64,000 nt of DNA, taken from NCBI GenBank assembly GCA_947069175.1, contig CAMTDV010000019.1, positions 74,213,358-74,277,357 on the forward strand, written 5' to 3'. Made by a program: the position numbers and the translations under genes. Below the pieces are notes generated by a model. That model ran no database searches, had not been told where the DNA came from, and worked only from the letters and a program-made list of their open reading frames with translations. Position 1 is the stretch's first letter. Each line of letters opens with the position of its first letter. Positions 9,441 through 20,164 of this stretch are shown here, piece after piece. The stretch is from Scalesia atractyloides (lineage: Eukaryota > Streptophyta > Magnoliopsida > Asterales > Asteraceae).

Positions 9441-10909
9441 GTATGTATAATTAGGAGAGAGATGTTTATTTGGAAAAAAAATATATTTGAAAGAGACGAA
9501 GTCTTTTGTTACAATAATACAAAAGCTAGAACGCCCGTACAAGTATCACTTCCAATGCTCCTGTATGACTATTCCCTTGAGACCACTTAAAGGCCAATAA
9601 TTATACATGTCACACCCTAACTGATCGTGAAAACATTGGGATGAGACGGAAACCAGATTGCAAGAGACTTCATAACACTAATTGTGACAAGTATTTAATA
9701 ATTACTTTTTACGTTGCTTGAACTAGGAACACCACAAGTTTAAAATAAATAATGTACAAAAAGTATTCAAATAAATAAATTTCATTTCATTGCAATAATT
9801 TTTGTACAAGTATGGAATCGAGATACAACAGGATTGAAAATAAATTACAATACAACAAACATTAAAATTTAAATGCATTTCTAGGCAATCCTACTAGATT
9901 CATCCGTCACAATCCTGCAACATGTAATAAGAGCATGGATCAGTACAAAAGCACTGGCGAGCATACAAGTTTGAATATAAGTATATGTATAAAAGTTTGT
10001 CTCAAATTTACATGACATTTTATATTCAAGTAGAAACGAGCATACATAAATAACTTACGCATAGCAAATAGTATATAATTAAAATCTTTAACTAACATGC
10101 ATAACAACCTAAGCATAACAATATGACGAGAATACAAGTTGAAACTAACAAGCATAAACTACCTAAGCATAACAACGAACGTGTTCGATGGCTTGAGTAT
10201 TTAATTATAATCGATTACGTAAAGTGGATTTTATAAACATGTTGCACCCAAAAATGCGTTAAAGCGTAAGAGCATGCTCACGGTTTTGCAAAGCTTCCAT
10301 TAGTGATTCCGTGAAGAGTTGGAGGTTGGAGCTTCAAGATTCCTTTAAAACACTTAGTGTTTTCTTTTAGAACTCTTAAAGTTCTCTTCCTTGCTTGGAA
10401 GATTTGAGAGAAGTAGAGAGGTTGAGAGAAGATGTCACACCCCGACCCGCAGCGGAATAAGAGTCGGGGCATAATTGGGTTATCACCAAAGCTCATGACA
10501 TTTACTAATATGTTTCATATTTAATAAAGTCAAAGTTACATTTCCAAAAATCCAAACATGTTCATTCAATACAAAGAAAATAAACCAAGCATAACAATCC
10601 CAACTCTAAATCGTTTTATTCTTCTAGTCCAAGTCCTATGTGTTCCTAGCTGCTGCTGGTTCACCTGTATCATGTGTAAAATGGGGGTTTTTGGGTCAAC
10701 ATAAGTTGGCGAGTGAACCTTATTAGATAAACATTTATTAATGAATCAATTGTTAGTTTATCAATGAAAAATTGTGCATAATCATAGATGAGCAAATGTA
10801 AATAATCAAGCAATGGCAAATAGTAGTCACAACTATAACATACAATAACACATGACAGCATACATGAACATACCAACATCATACTGTAAATAACAAAAAT
10901 GAAACTGTG

Positions 10910-10940
10910 CGATCAAGGCTCAATCAAACGGACCCGATCG
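10910..10940 (-). repeat. Hairpin B copy in M 3' LTR
   Basis: On the minus strand CGATC begins and GATCG ends a 31-nt hairpin around CGTTTGATT, the same sequence that is repeated in the gag-only elements N and E. The inner arm here has one mismatch (GGGTC instead of GGCTC). Confidence 0.8.
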
Positions 10941-11504
10941 TATGTGGGCACGCCAGGTTCAACCTCATAATGAAATGGGGAACATGCTCAACGCTCATAA
11001 TGTAATGGGGAGCGGCGGCCTATGAAATTGCATGTACTGAAAATAATAAACTTGCATCCAACAATAACAACACAACTGGGTAACAAACTTAATACACTCG
11101 TTCATAATATGATGTATGCACAATGGTTTAAGTATAATATATATATATCAAGACACATGATACACCCCAAAACGTGATTAAAACGGGGAATTTGTAAAGA
11201 TTCACTCACATTGGGTGCGTTGAATTGGAGATGGTGATATGCGCACGAATTAGATGAGCGGAACAACGAGGATTACTAACCTAAATAATAACGGAAAAAT
11301 ATATTAAATGGGTGGATTTTATTAAGGATTTTAATGAAATTTTTAGATATATTTTTGTGAGTTTATGGCTATTTTCTATCTTTAAAAATGTTATTTTTAA
11401 GTATTTTTAATTGATTTTTAAATTAAATTTAATAAATAAAAATATAAAAAAATTGTTTTTTTTTTAGCGTTGACCGTTGACCGGTTCGGTCAGCGTATTA
11501 GTTT

Positions 11505-11916
11505 GCGCCGGGTGAGGCTCGAACCCGAGACCTCCCGTACGCGTGCACGCAGCTCTACCAACTGAGCTACGTGTCTAACCCGAAATAATCTTGTTTTTAA
11601 TTATATTTATATACTTATTCAATTTAACCGAAATTCCCTTTAATTTCAAAAACATTTTAATTCAACGGACCGGTGCAAGTGACGGGTTTCGAACGCGCGA
11701 CGTATGGTTCATGTTGCACACAGTCCACCGCTGGACTGTGTGTCTAACCTGGTTATTATCTCGGTTCTATTATACTTAATAACTAACTGAGTTATCCCGG
11801 TTTAGTTTTTAAACAAAAAGGCATTTTATTATATAAGGAGTGCGTATAGCAGGAATCGAACTCGGGACGTGCGTGTGTATTTTGCACACAGTCCACCGCT
11901 GGACTGTGTGTCTAAC
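11505..11916 (-). repeat. Array of three tRNA-like modules, M 3' LTR
   Basis: On the minus strand the units begin at 11916, 11748 and 11579, a period of 168-169 bp. The first two have the CACACAGTCC/GGACTGTGTG stem (loop AGCGGT) and B boxes GTTCGATTC-like and GTTTCGAAC-like. The third is the TAGCTCAGTTGG type with GGGTTCGAGCC. M has one forward unit fewer than N, E and S1. Confidence 0.7.
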
Positions 11917-12772
11917 CCGTTTAAAATACCAATTTTAATTAGTCTTAAGTTATATTGCGTCCTCATCTTCTTCGTTGATTTTACACAGAAAAACTTATTC
12001 CGACTGTTATGACCGATTCATGACATATACGCTTTTCAGACATTACAAGTAATTTAAAAGTAAAGAATGGAGAGAGTTTGGGGAAAAAGATGTACCGATT
12101 GATGTTATTCACAGAATTCCGGCAGAGGTTCGTCGGTTCTGAAAGTGAACTCCGGCTGTTGAAACCAATTAACAGCTTTGTTCGATTATTTAAGAAGTTG
12201 AGGCATTTAAACAAGGTTTAACAGAAGTTTGGGAGATCATACCCGTTCACGGTGTGTTTCCGGAAGTTTCAGGAGTTTTCCGGCGAAGATAAGATTTTCG
12301 ACAAACGTTGACTAGGATCGATTCTGATGGTGGAGTTGTGTTAGTGACTGATTAATCACATGATTGAAACAGAAAGAGTCGGAGGAAATACCGTGTGGAT
12401 GTGAGTCCCGGTTTTCCGGCGACTTGCAGAATTTTTCCGGCGATTTGATTTAAGCTTCTCCGGTGGACTGTAAGGTTGCGGAAATGCAATTGAAAGTCTT
12501 GCAGAGTGTTTTGAGTCGCAGGAAGGGTCTAGGATTGAAGTAATCTGAGAATTGAGAACTTTCGGTTATTAAACCGATCCACTTCCGAATTTAAGTTACA
12601 CTCATGGCAGCATTGATTGGAATCGTCGGTTTATCGGTTATACTCGCTGAATCGCGAGTATCCAGATCGACTTTGGGTGATTGATAACCGATTTCAGTTA
12701 CAATTTGTAAAATCGATTGATTTACCTTAGTCCATAAAACCTATTTGTTTCCTAAAGATAACAGAAAACAAA

Positions 12773-12850
12773 CAAGTGGCGGAGTGGTGATGTGTGTGTG
12801 CGTTAAGTCTTTGATATTGTAACTGGCTGACCCGGGTTCGAGTCCCGGCA
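12773..12850 (+). other. tRNA-like module, reverse unit of M 3' LTR
   Basis: This lies on the strand opposite to M. The A box TGGCGGAGTGG fits the consensus fully. The T-arm-like stem CCGGG/CCCGG encloses TTCGAGT, and T6-T7 runs follow at once. It lies in U3 of the LTR. Confidence 0.65.
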
Positions 12851-13040
12851 GCATCATAATTTTTTTATTTATTTTGTTTTAACTTTTTATCAAATATAAT
12901 TTTTATAGTTTAGTTTATTTATTAATTATGTATCGTTTTAACTCAAAATAATCATAAATATTTAATGTAACTTTTATAACTTGATACTCGATTACAAAAC
13001 GGAGCGGGTTTTGAAAACCCGATTTTTTACAAATTTTACA

Positions 13041-13073
13041 GTATCCCCTACTTTTAGGAATTTCGTCCCGAAA
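13041..13073 (-). promoter_or_regulatory. Polypurine tract of M with upstream palindrome
   Basis: On the minus strand AAATTTCGGGACGAAATT precedes CCTAAAAGTAGGGGATAC and then the 3' LTR. The palindrome starts next to the stop codon of pol (13075-13077). Confidence 0.8.
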
Positions 13074-13074
13074 T

Positions 13075-16000
13075 TTAAGTAGTTGAAGTAGTAGGAAAAA
13101 GATGCGGGTATTTTTCACGCATTGAGTCTTCACGTTCCCAAGTAAACTCAGGTCCCCGTTTCGACTCCCAGCGTACCCTAACAATTGGAATGCGACTTCA
13201 TCGAAGACGTTTATCCCCGTAATCCATGATCTCCACTGGTCTTTCAATAAAATGCATAGATTCATCAATCTGAATATCTTCCAGCGGGATATGGAGATTC
13301 TCGTCAGCGAGGCACTTCTTCAAGTTCGACACGTGGAATGTGGGATGAATCCTGTTGAGTTCTTCTGGTAGGTCAAGCTTGTATGCTACAGGACCTACTC
13401 TTTCGAGTATCTTGAAAGGTCCTACGTAACGAGGTGCTAGTTTCCCCTTTTGACCAAAACGAACTACTCCCTTCCACGGTGATACTTTTAAAAGCACATG
13501 ATCACCAATGTTAAACTCTAAGGGCTTCCGTCGTTTATCTGCATAACTCTTTTGACGACTTTGAGCCGCTAAAAGATTGTTTCGAATTTGATGAATCTTG
13601 TCTGTGGTTTCTTGGATCAATTCTGGACCAGTAATTTGTGCTTCCCCAATTTCGTGCCAACATACAGGAGATCGGCACTTACGACCATATAAGGCTTCAA
13701 AAGGTGCCATGCCGATGCTCGAATGATAGCTGTTGTTGTACGAAAATTCAACTAATGGTAGGTGGGCGTCCCAATTTCCCTTGAAGTCTATGACACATGC
13801 TCTAAGCATATCTTCAAGAGTTTGAATGGTGCGCTCAGACTGTCCATCAGTTTGAGGATGATAGGCGGTACTGAGATCTAATCGTGTGCCCATAGCGGAT
13901 TGTACTGCTTGCCATGTTCGTGAGGTGAAACGACCATCACGATCAGAAATAATACTTAACGGTACCCCATGTCGACTTACGATTTCGTTGATATAAATAC
14001 GTGCAAGCTTTTCGTTTTTGAAATCTTCACGGATAGGAATAAAGTGAGCTGATTTTGTAAGTCGGTCTATAATTACCCATATTGTGTCATACCCACCAGA
14101 AGTGCGAGGTAACCCGGTAATGAAATCCATGGTTATATTTTCCCACTTCCATACAGGTATTTCCGGTTGGACTAGAAGTCCTGAGGGTCTTTGGTGTTCA
14201 GCCTTCACCTTGGAACATGTGAGGCACTTGGAAACAAAAACGGCAATATCCTTCTTCATTCCAGGCCACCAATAGGTGTATCGTAGGTCTTGATACATCT
14301 TATCGGCTCCTGGGTGTATAGAATATCGCGTTTTGTGAGTTTCATTCATAAGAGTTTCACGAAGATTGTTGTGGTTAGGAATCCAGAAACGATCTAGATA
14401 ATACAGAATACCGTCTGATTTAGTTTCAAGTTTTAGCTCGGCTCCACAGGACATCTCCTTTCGTACATCTTCTTCTGTTATAGAAACGTGTTGGGCTTCT
14501 CGAATTTGATCTTTAATGTCGGTTATAATTTGCGAACATAGAAGATGAATAGAGTTCGCATAACCCTTTCGACTAAGTGCATCAGCCACCACATTTGCTT
14601 TACCTGGGTGGTATCTAATTTCACAGTCGTAATCATTTAGAAGTTCGACCCATCTTCGTTGCCTCATGTTTAGCTCTTTTTGATTGAAGATATGTTGAAG
14701 ACTCTTGTGGTCAGTGTATATTTCACACTTGGTACCATAGAGATAATGTCTCCATATCTTAAGAGCGAACACCACGGCTCCAAGTTCCAGGTCATGAGTG
14801 GTGTAGTTCTTTTCATGTGTCTTGAGTTGTCTCGAGGCATAAGCTATGACTTTTCCTCTTTGCATGAGAACGCAGCCTAATCCTTGCCCTGACGCGTCAC
14901 AATAGACTACAAAATCATCACAACCTTCAGGAAGAGTGAGGATTGGTGCATCACAAAGTTTTTGTTTAAGAGTTTGAAAAGCTTCTTCTTGCTTGGGTCC
15001 CCATACGAAAGGTTTTCCCTTATGAGTTAAAGCCGTGAGTGGTACAGCAATGCGAGAGAAGTTTGAAATGAACAGATGATAATAGCCAGCTAGTCCAAGA
15101 AAAGATCTTACTTCAGTTGGTGTACGTGGAGCTTGCCATTCTTGAACTGCTTTGATCTTTGAAGGGTCACCATGTATTCCCTTGTCATTGACTACATGCC
15201 CAAGGAATTGCACCTCTTTTAACCAGAATTCACATTTGGAGAACTTGGCATAAAGCTTTTCCTTTTCTAGAAGTGCAAGAACGAGTCGAAGATGACGCTC
15301 ATGATCAGCTTTAGATTTTGAATAAATAAGAATATCGTCGATGAAGACTATAACAAATCGATTAAGATAAGGTTTGCAGACTCTGTTCATTAGGTCCATG
15401 AAGACAGCTGGTGCATTGGTTAATCCAAATGGCATAACCATGAATTCATAGTGGCCATAACGAGTTCGAAAAGCAGTCTTAGGGACGTCTTCTTCATGCA
15501 CTCTAAGTTGATGATAGCCAGATCGAAGATCGATTTTTGAAAAGCAGCTGGCACCTTGTAGTTGGTCAAGAAGATCATCAATGCGAGGTAAAGGATAGCG
15601 ATTCTTGATGGTTAACTTGTTGAGCTCTCTGTAGTCGATGCACATACGAAAAGATCCATCTTTCTTCTTTACAAAAAGGACAGGTGCACCCCAAGGCGAC
15701 GAGCTAGGACGTATGAATCCCTTGTCAGTCAACTCTTGCAATTGACTGGCTAGCTCTTGCATTTCAGAGGGGGCTAACCTATATGGAGACTTTGCAACTG
15801 GTGTAGCACCAGGTATAAGATCAATACGGAATTCGACGTCTCTAACTGGAGGTAGTCCTGAAATGTCGTCAGGAAAAACTTGTGGGAAGTCTTTTACTAC
15901 AGGAATGTCTTCAAGTTTCTTCTCCATGGTTCCCTTTTTGATGATATGAGCTAAAAACGCGACATAATTCTTGCGAAGATATTTTTGAGCTTGAAGACAA

Positions 16001-17745
16001 GACATTAAGCTGAGTCCTTTCGACGAGGTTTCTCCAATGATTCGAAGAGTCTGACCGTTTGAAAGAGGAATACGAATAAATTTTTCACGACATACAACTT
16101 CCGCCTGATGTTGACTGAGCCAATCCATACCGATTATGATGTCAAAACTTCCCAGCTTCATAGGAATAAGGTCGACTGAGAAATCATGGTCGTTTAAGGT
16201 GGGTGTACAGTTGCGTACAATAGAGTCTAATGAAACTGGTTTCCCGTCCGCAACTTCTACCGTTATGGATTCCGTTAGCTTATCCCGATTTTTGCTTAAG
16301 ATAGGTTCAAATTCTAAAGACACAAAACTTCTATCCGCACCAGTATCAAATAACATAGAGGCATATCTACCGTTTATAAGGAACGTACCGTTGACCACAT
16401 TGCCGTCAGCTCTGGCCTGGTTAGCGTTGATATTGAAAGCTCTCCCTCTTGCAGGTGGGGGAGCTTGGTTTGCTTGGTTCATCGGGTTGGCTTGGGCCTG
16501 AGCATGAATAATATTAACCAACCTTGGACAAGTGTTTCGGAAATGGCTTGGGTCGCCACAATTGTAGCAAGCCCGCATTGGTTGACCCATAGGATAATTG
16601 GGCTGGTAATATGTTTGGGCTAAATGTTGAGTGGGTGGTAGTAGGGGTTGTTGGCCTTGGCCCATTATTGGTTGGTGGGTTTGGGTTAAAGGTTGGTGGC
16701 GGTTCGTTCGTTGAGGCATGCGGCAAGTTTGAATATTATGACCCGCGCGACCGCAGCCGGTGCAATATTGACAAGGATGATCAGGGGAATGGTGATATTG
16801 GCAACGGTTACATTTTGGTAACGGGCCTGTGTAGGGTCTTCTGTATGGTGCGGGTGAAGGAGTGACTTGAGTAATGGGTGCAGCAGGAATAGGGGAGTTG
16901 GTTTGAGTAACTGCAAAATTTCTGGTGTTGCGCTTCCTCTTATTAGCGAACTTAGAGGAAGGAATGGGGTGGTTTGAAGTTTGTCCCTCAACAGGGGCTT
17001 TCTTCTTCTCTTCTTTGAACTTCCCGTTGCGAATTCGGTTTTCGGTCAGTTCAGTTGCTAACTCCATAGCAGCTTCAAGTGTTACTGGTGAAACGCTGAG
17101 AACTGAATCTTGGATTTTCGAGGGAAGTCCTCGAATATAGTGCTCGATTAGACGATAGGTTGGGGTGAACAAATTTGGAACCATTTGGTTCAACTCCAAG
17201 AACCTCTTGTTATATGTAGTGTGATCACCCTCCTTTTGCTTTAGAGAATGAAATTCGTCCTCCAGCTTTTTAATTTCACTTCTAGGACAGAATCGCCTAG
17301 TCATGATTTCCCTTAACTCCTCCCAAGTTAAGGCCATTGCATCTTCAGTTCCCCTCTTCCCTTTCTCAGTATTCCACCAAGTGAGAGCTACCCCAAATAG
17401 TCTCCCGGTGGCGTATCTAACCTTGCGATCCTCAGGACAATCGCAGTTTAGAAAGGTGTTTTCCATCTCCTCGAACCAATGTAGGAGAGCAGTGACACCC
17501 TCGGTCCCTTCAAATTTAGGAGGATCACAGGACTTAAAATGTTTGTAAGAGCACTTGCTGGTAGGAGGGTTGTCGATGTTCTGGTCCTGTTGTTGGGGTG
17601 GGTTAGTAGGATTTGTAGCAAGGGCTTGTTGTACTTGGACCACAATGTCAGGCAGTATCGTGGCCATTTGTTTCGCGATCTGAGTGGCCAAACGTTCCTG
17701 AGACCTTCCCGATCTTTTACCCCTTCGTTGCTGTCTAGACGACAT
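13075..17745 (-). CDS. M gag-pol polyprotein (Ty3/gypsy chromovirus), one in-frame TGA
   Basis: One frame of 1515 codons runs from ATG at 17745 to TGA at 13198-13200. The frame then stays open for about 40 more codons to TAA (13075-13077), and these complete the chromodomain (RSRIPIV, RGPEFTWE). Order: gag with the retrotransposon gag domain (about 75-235); a Cys/His cluster (312-341) and a CCHC zinc knuckle (C393, C396, H401, C406); aspartic protease with DTG at 467-469; reverse transcriptase with FIDD at 801-804; RNase H (D950); integrase with HHCC near 1144-1177 and D1207, D1268, E1304 (D-x35-E); GPF/Y near 1442; chromodomain. The TGA replaces a codon that is probably CGA, a CpG transition. 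With readthrough or reversion the protein would be complete. It is the likely donor of enzymes for N and E. Confidence 0.95.
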
Positions 17746-17974
17746 CTACAGGATCATAAAATGAGAAGATTGTGAGTTTATGGTGTCTTTTTAGGTGTCA
17801 TGTGTCTTTAAGAAAATGAAAATAACATAAATATCAATAATGCAACTACAACCATAGGATGTCTTGGGTTCGCTCATGTTGGGCCTCAAATGTCCCCCAT
17901 ACCTTCACCTACATAGTCATGTGGGCCCCCATGGCTATTGGCTTGGTAGGATTCACATTAGTATTGGCAATTTA
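17746..17974 (-). other. M leader, gag-proximal part
   Basis: This is untranslated leader between N's insertion site and the gag start. The block GGGGGCCCACATGA and then ACCCAAGACATCCTATGG (minus strand) is shared with the leaders of N (about 18609-18692) and E (about 49398-49470). Confidence 0.75.
17970..17974 (+). other. Target site duplication of N (left)
   Basis: ATTTA at 17970-17974 is repeated at 24805-24809, directly outside N's two ends. Confidence 0.85.
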
Positions 17975-18019
17975 TGTCACACCCCGACCCGCAGCGGAAA
18001 AGGTGATCGGGGTGTGACA
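17975..18019 (+). repeat. Fold-back terminus replacing the 5' LTR of N
   Basis: The first 38 bases (TGTCACACCCCGACCCGCAG onward, to GATCGGGG) are the reverse complement of the last 38 bases of an LTR of this family. They run straight into TGTGACA, the normal LTR 3' terminus, followed by GAT and the primer-binding site. The two strands join through CCCCGA/TCGGGG, a 6-bp microhomology present in both. The element therefore begins with a copy of its U5 end in inverted orientation, with no U3 or R. Confidence 0.9.
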
Positions 18020-18022
18020 GAT

Positions 18023-18034
18023 TGGTATCAGAGC
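18023..18034 (+). promoter_or_regulatory. Primer-binding site of N (tRNA-iMet)
   Basis: TGGTATCAGAGC, complementary to the 3' end of plant initiator tRNA-Met, lies 3 nt after the terminal CA. Confidence 0.9.
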
Positions 18035-18799
18035 CATGACTATAGGGATATAGGATAGGTTATTAGACCCTTAGAACCTATACTAAAGTCTGCCTAAATT
18101 TTAATTGATTAGGTGGTTACATACAAACTTGTGATATTTATTTGTTTCATATTTGTTTACATTTACAGTCAAACATACATGCTTATATACATATTCATTA
18201 TACATATATCGATGTTCATGTATTCAATTTATTTTCATACTCTCATTATCCAAAGATTTTGTGCAATTTTCAAATCTCATCAAAGTAAGTTCTGCGACGG
18301 GCATGTAGTAACTGGAAGGGTACAAGTACCGGTAGTCGGAACGTCCTGTCTAGGTTGGCATTCGTATAAATCCAATATAACGGACCAGTTTGCCTACCTG
18401 GGGACCTACGATGAGAGTACGAAGGACCTATTAGGCCAAAGCATGCCACACCAAACGTCGTTCGAACTAACCCTACTTTGAGGTGTCACCGTGTCTACAC
18501 CTGGACACATTCCGAATATCACACGTTGTATACATATTTCTCGATTTTCTCCGGGTTTTTGTGTACGCAACCTGGAAAACCCGTGCGAACCATATGAAAA
18601 ACCGGTATTCATGGGGGCCCACATGATTACACAGGTAAAGTATGGCGGCATGTAGGGCCTAACAGCGAGCAAAACCCAAGACATCCTATGGATGTAGTAG
18701 ATTTATTTTTCTATAATTATTTTATGAATGTTCATTCCTGAATGCGACCCATGATCCCAAAAGCATCCAACTCATACTCTTGTCATGTATTCCTTGTAG
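18035..18799 (+). other. Leader of N
   Basis: This is untranslated leader of about 765 nt. The block at about 18296-18445 (GGGCATGTAGTAACTGGAAG, then CCGGTAGTCGGAACGTCCTG and onward to GGCCAAAGCATGCC) is nearly identical in E (49081-49231) and, inverted, in M (24930-25085). A small hairpin GTGTC/GACAC around TACACCTG follows at about 18491. The short open frame at 18113-18481 is not conserved as protein. Confidence 0.75.
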
Positions 18800-20164
18800 A
18801 TGTCTTCTAACCTCGCCCGTAGGAAGACGAGAGCAAGAAAAGCCCGCGAACGCATGGCTGCCTTAATCGCTCAACAAATGGCTGCCGTAATACCCAACAT
18901 TGTAATCCAAGTTCAACAAGCACTTACCGCTAATCCTGTCAATCAAGCAAACCAAAACATTATCAACTCTCCCCCAAATACCACTAAATGCACCTACAAG
19001 CATTTCAAATCATGCGACCCTCCGAAATACAAAGGGACTGAAGGCGTCACCGCTCTCCTCCATTGGTTTGAAGAAATGGAGAACACTTTTCTAAATTGCG
19101 ATTGCCCTGATGATCGCAAAGGGCGTTATGCTACCGGTCGATTATATGGGATAGCACTTACTTGGTGGAATACAGAGAAGGCCAAACGAGGCGTTGACGA
19201 TGCTATGACCTTAACTTGGAACGAATTGAAGGAAATCATGACCAGACGATTTTGCCCAAGGAGCGAAATCAAGAAATTAGAAGATGAATTTTACTCATTA
19301 AAGCAAAAGGAAGGAGACCACACTACATACAACAAAAGATTCCTCGAGTTACATCAAATGGTTCCCAACATGTTCACTCCCCTCTACCGTTTGATCGAGC
19401 ACTACATTCGTGGCCTTCCGTCAAAGATCCAAGACCCTGTAATAAGTACCAAGCCTGCAACTTTGGAAGCAGCAATGGAGCTAGCAACAGAGCTTACCGA
19501 GAATTGAATCCGAAACAAAGACTTCAAGGAGGAGAAGAAGAAGGATAAAGAATCGACTGAAACCTCCGACTACACCCAAACGGAATCCCCTTCTCAACCC
19601 AATCCTAAGAGAAGAAGAGACGGGCAACTTTTCGCTGCTACCCAACGAAATCAACCAGTTTTACACGCCATACCCCTCCAAGCTATCCCAATCACTCAAG
19701 TGGCACCCAACTCAACTTACCCAAATAAGAAACCATATCTTGGACCTCACCCTCGATGCAACAACTGTTTTTATCACCATCCCTATAACCTACCTTGTCG
19801 TCTATGTGCAACTTGTGGACGCTATGGTCATTTGAGCAAGGTTTGTCGCACCTTCCAAAACCAAACCTTTTCCCCTACTCAAAACATGGCCCAAACTTAT
19901 CATCAACCCCAATACCCCGTGTTCCCATATGCTCGAGCTTGTTTCAATTGTGGCGACCCTACCCACTTTAGAAACACATGCCCTCAATTGGTTAACGTCA
20001 TCAACACTCAAGCCCAATCAAACCCAGTTAACCAAGTAAACCAAGAAAACCCAACCACTATGCCACCAACAAGAGGAAGAGTCTTCAATATTAACGCAGG
20101 CCCAAACGAATATACCCAACTAGTCCTCTTCGCCGAAGATCCAGATTCAACTTCTATCGTTTAG
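18800..20164 (+). pseudogene. N gag (no pol), one in-frame TGA
   Basis: The 455-codon frame from ATG 18800 to TAG (20162-20164) is open except for TGA at 19505-19507, where E has CGA. The gag core (YKHFKSCDPPK through ENRIRN-like) is closely similar to M residues 66-240, and it shares the CCHC knuckle CFNCGDPTHFRNTC and an upstream Cys/His cluster. After the motif RGRVFNINA, where M continues into protease, N ends with a short acidic tail (TQLVLFAEDPDS). The protein would form the particle but has no enzymes. The stop is a CpG-type C to T change. Confidence 0.9.

Larger units (their letters stand above)
8194..9607. other. AT-rich non-coding DNA
   Basis: I see no gene. The interval holds the 3' flank of the CML gene, two local tandem duplications, and sequence related to 28930-29420, for example ACCAACTTTGTTTGGTC and GTACAAGTATCACTTC or its close variant. 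Confidence 0.6.
10433..13040 (-). mobile_element. 3' LTR of M
   Basis: This is 2608 bp. On the minus strand it begins TGTAAAATTTGT and ends GGGTCGGGGTGTGACA. Its U5 end (ATAACCCAATTATGCCCCGA, then TTCCGCTGCGGGTCGGGG) is very close to the N, E and S1 ends, tying the autonomous and gag-only families together. It contains three forward and one reverse tRNA-like modules and one copy of hairpin B. Confidence 0.9.

Noticed and set aside
10670..10882. 70-residue protein found identically at 10670 and 25628
   Set aside because: Both lie at the same place in the two LTRs of M. Identity reflects the young LTR pair and not protein conservation.
11981..12214. 77-residue protein found identically at 11981 and 27000
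   Set aside because: Also a matched position in the two M LTRs, with no recognisable domain.
16136..16501. Plus-strand open frames across 14084-17775
   Set aside because: They are antisense shadows of the M gag-pol frame.
17975..18019. Independent tiny palindromic MITE
   Set aside because: The sequence is exactly the family's own LTR terminus in both orientations and leads into the primer-binding site.
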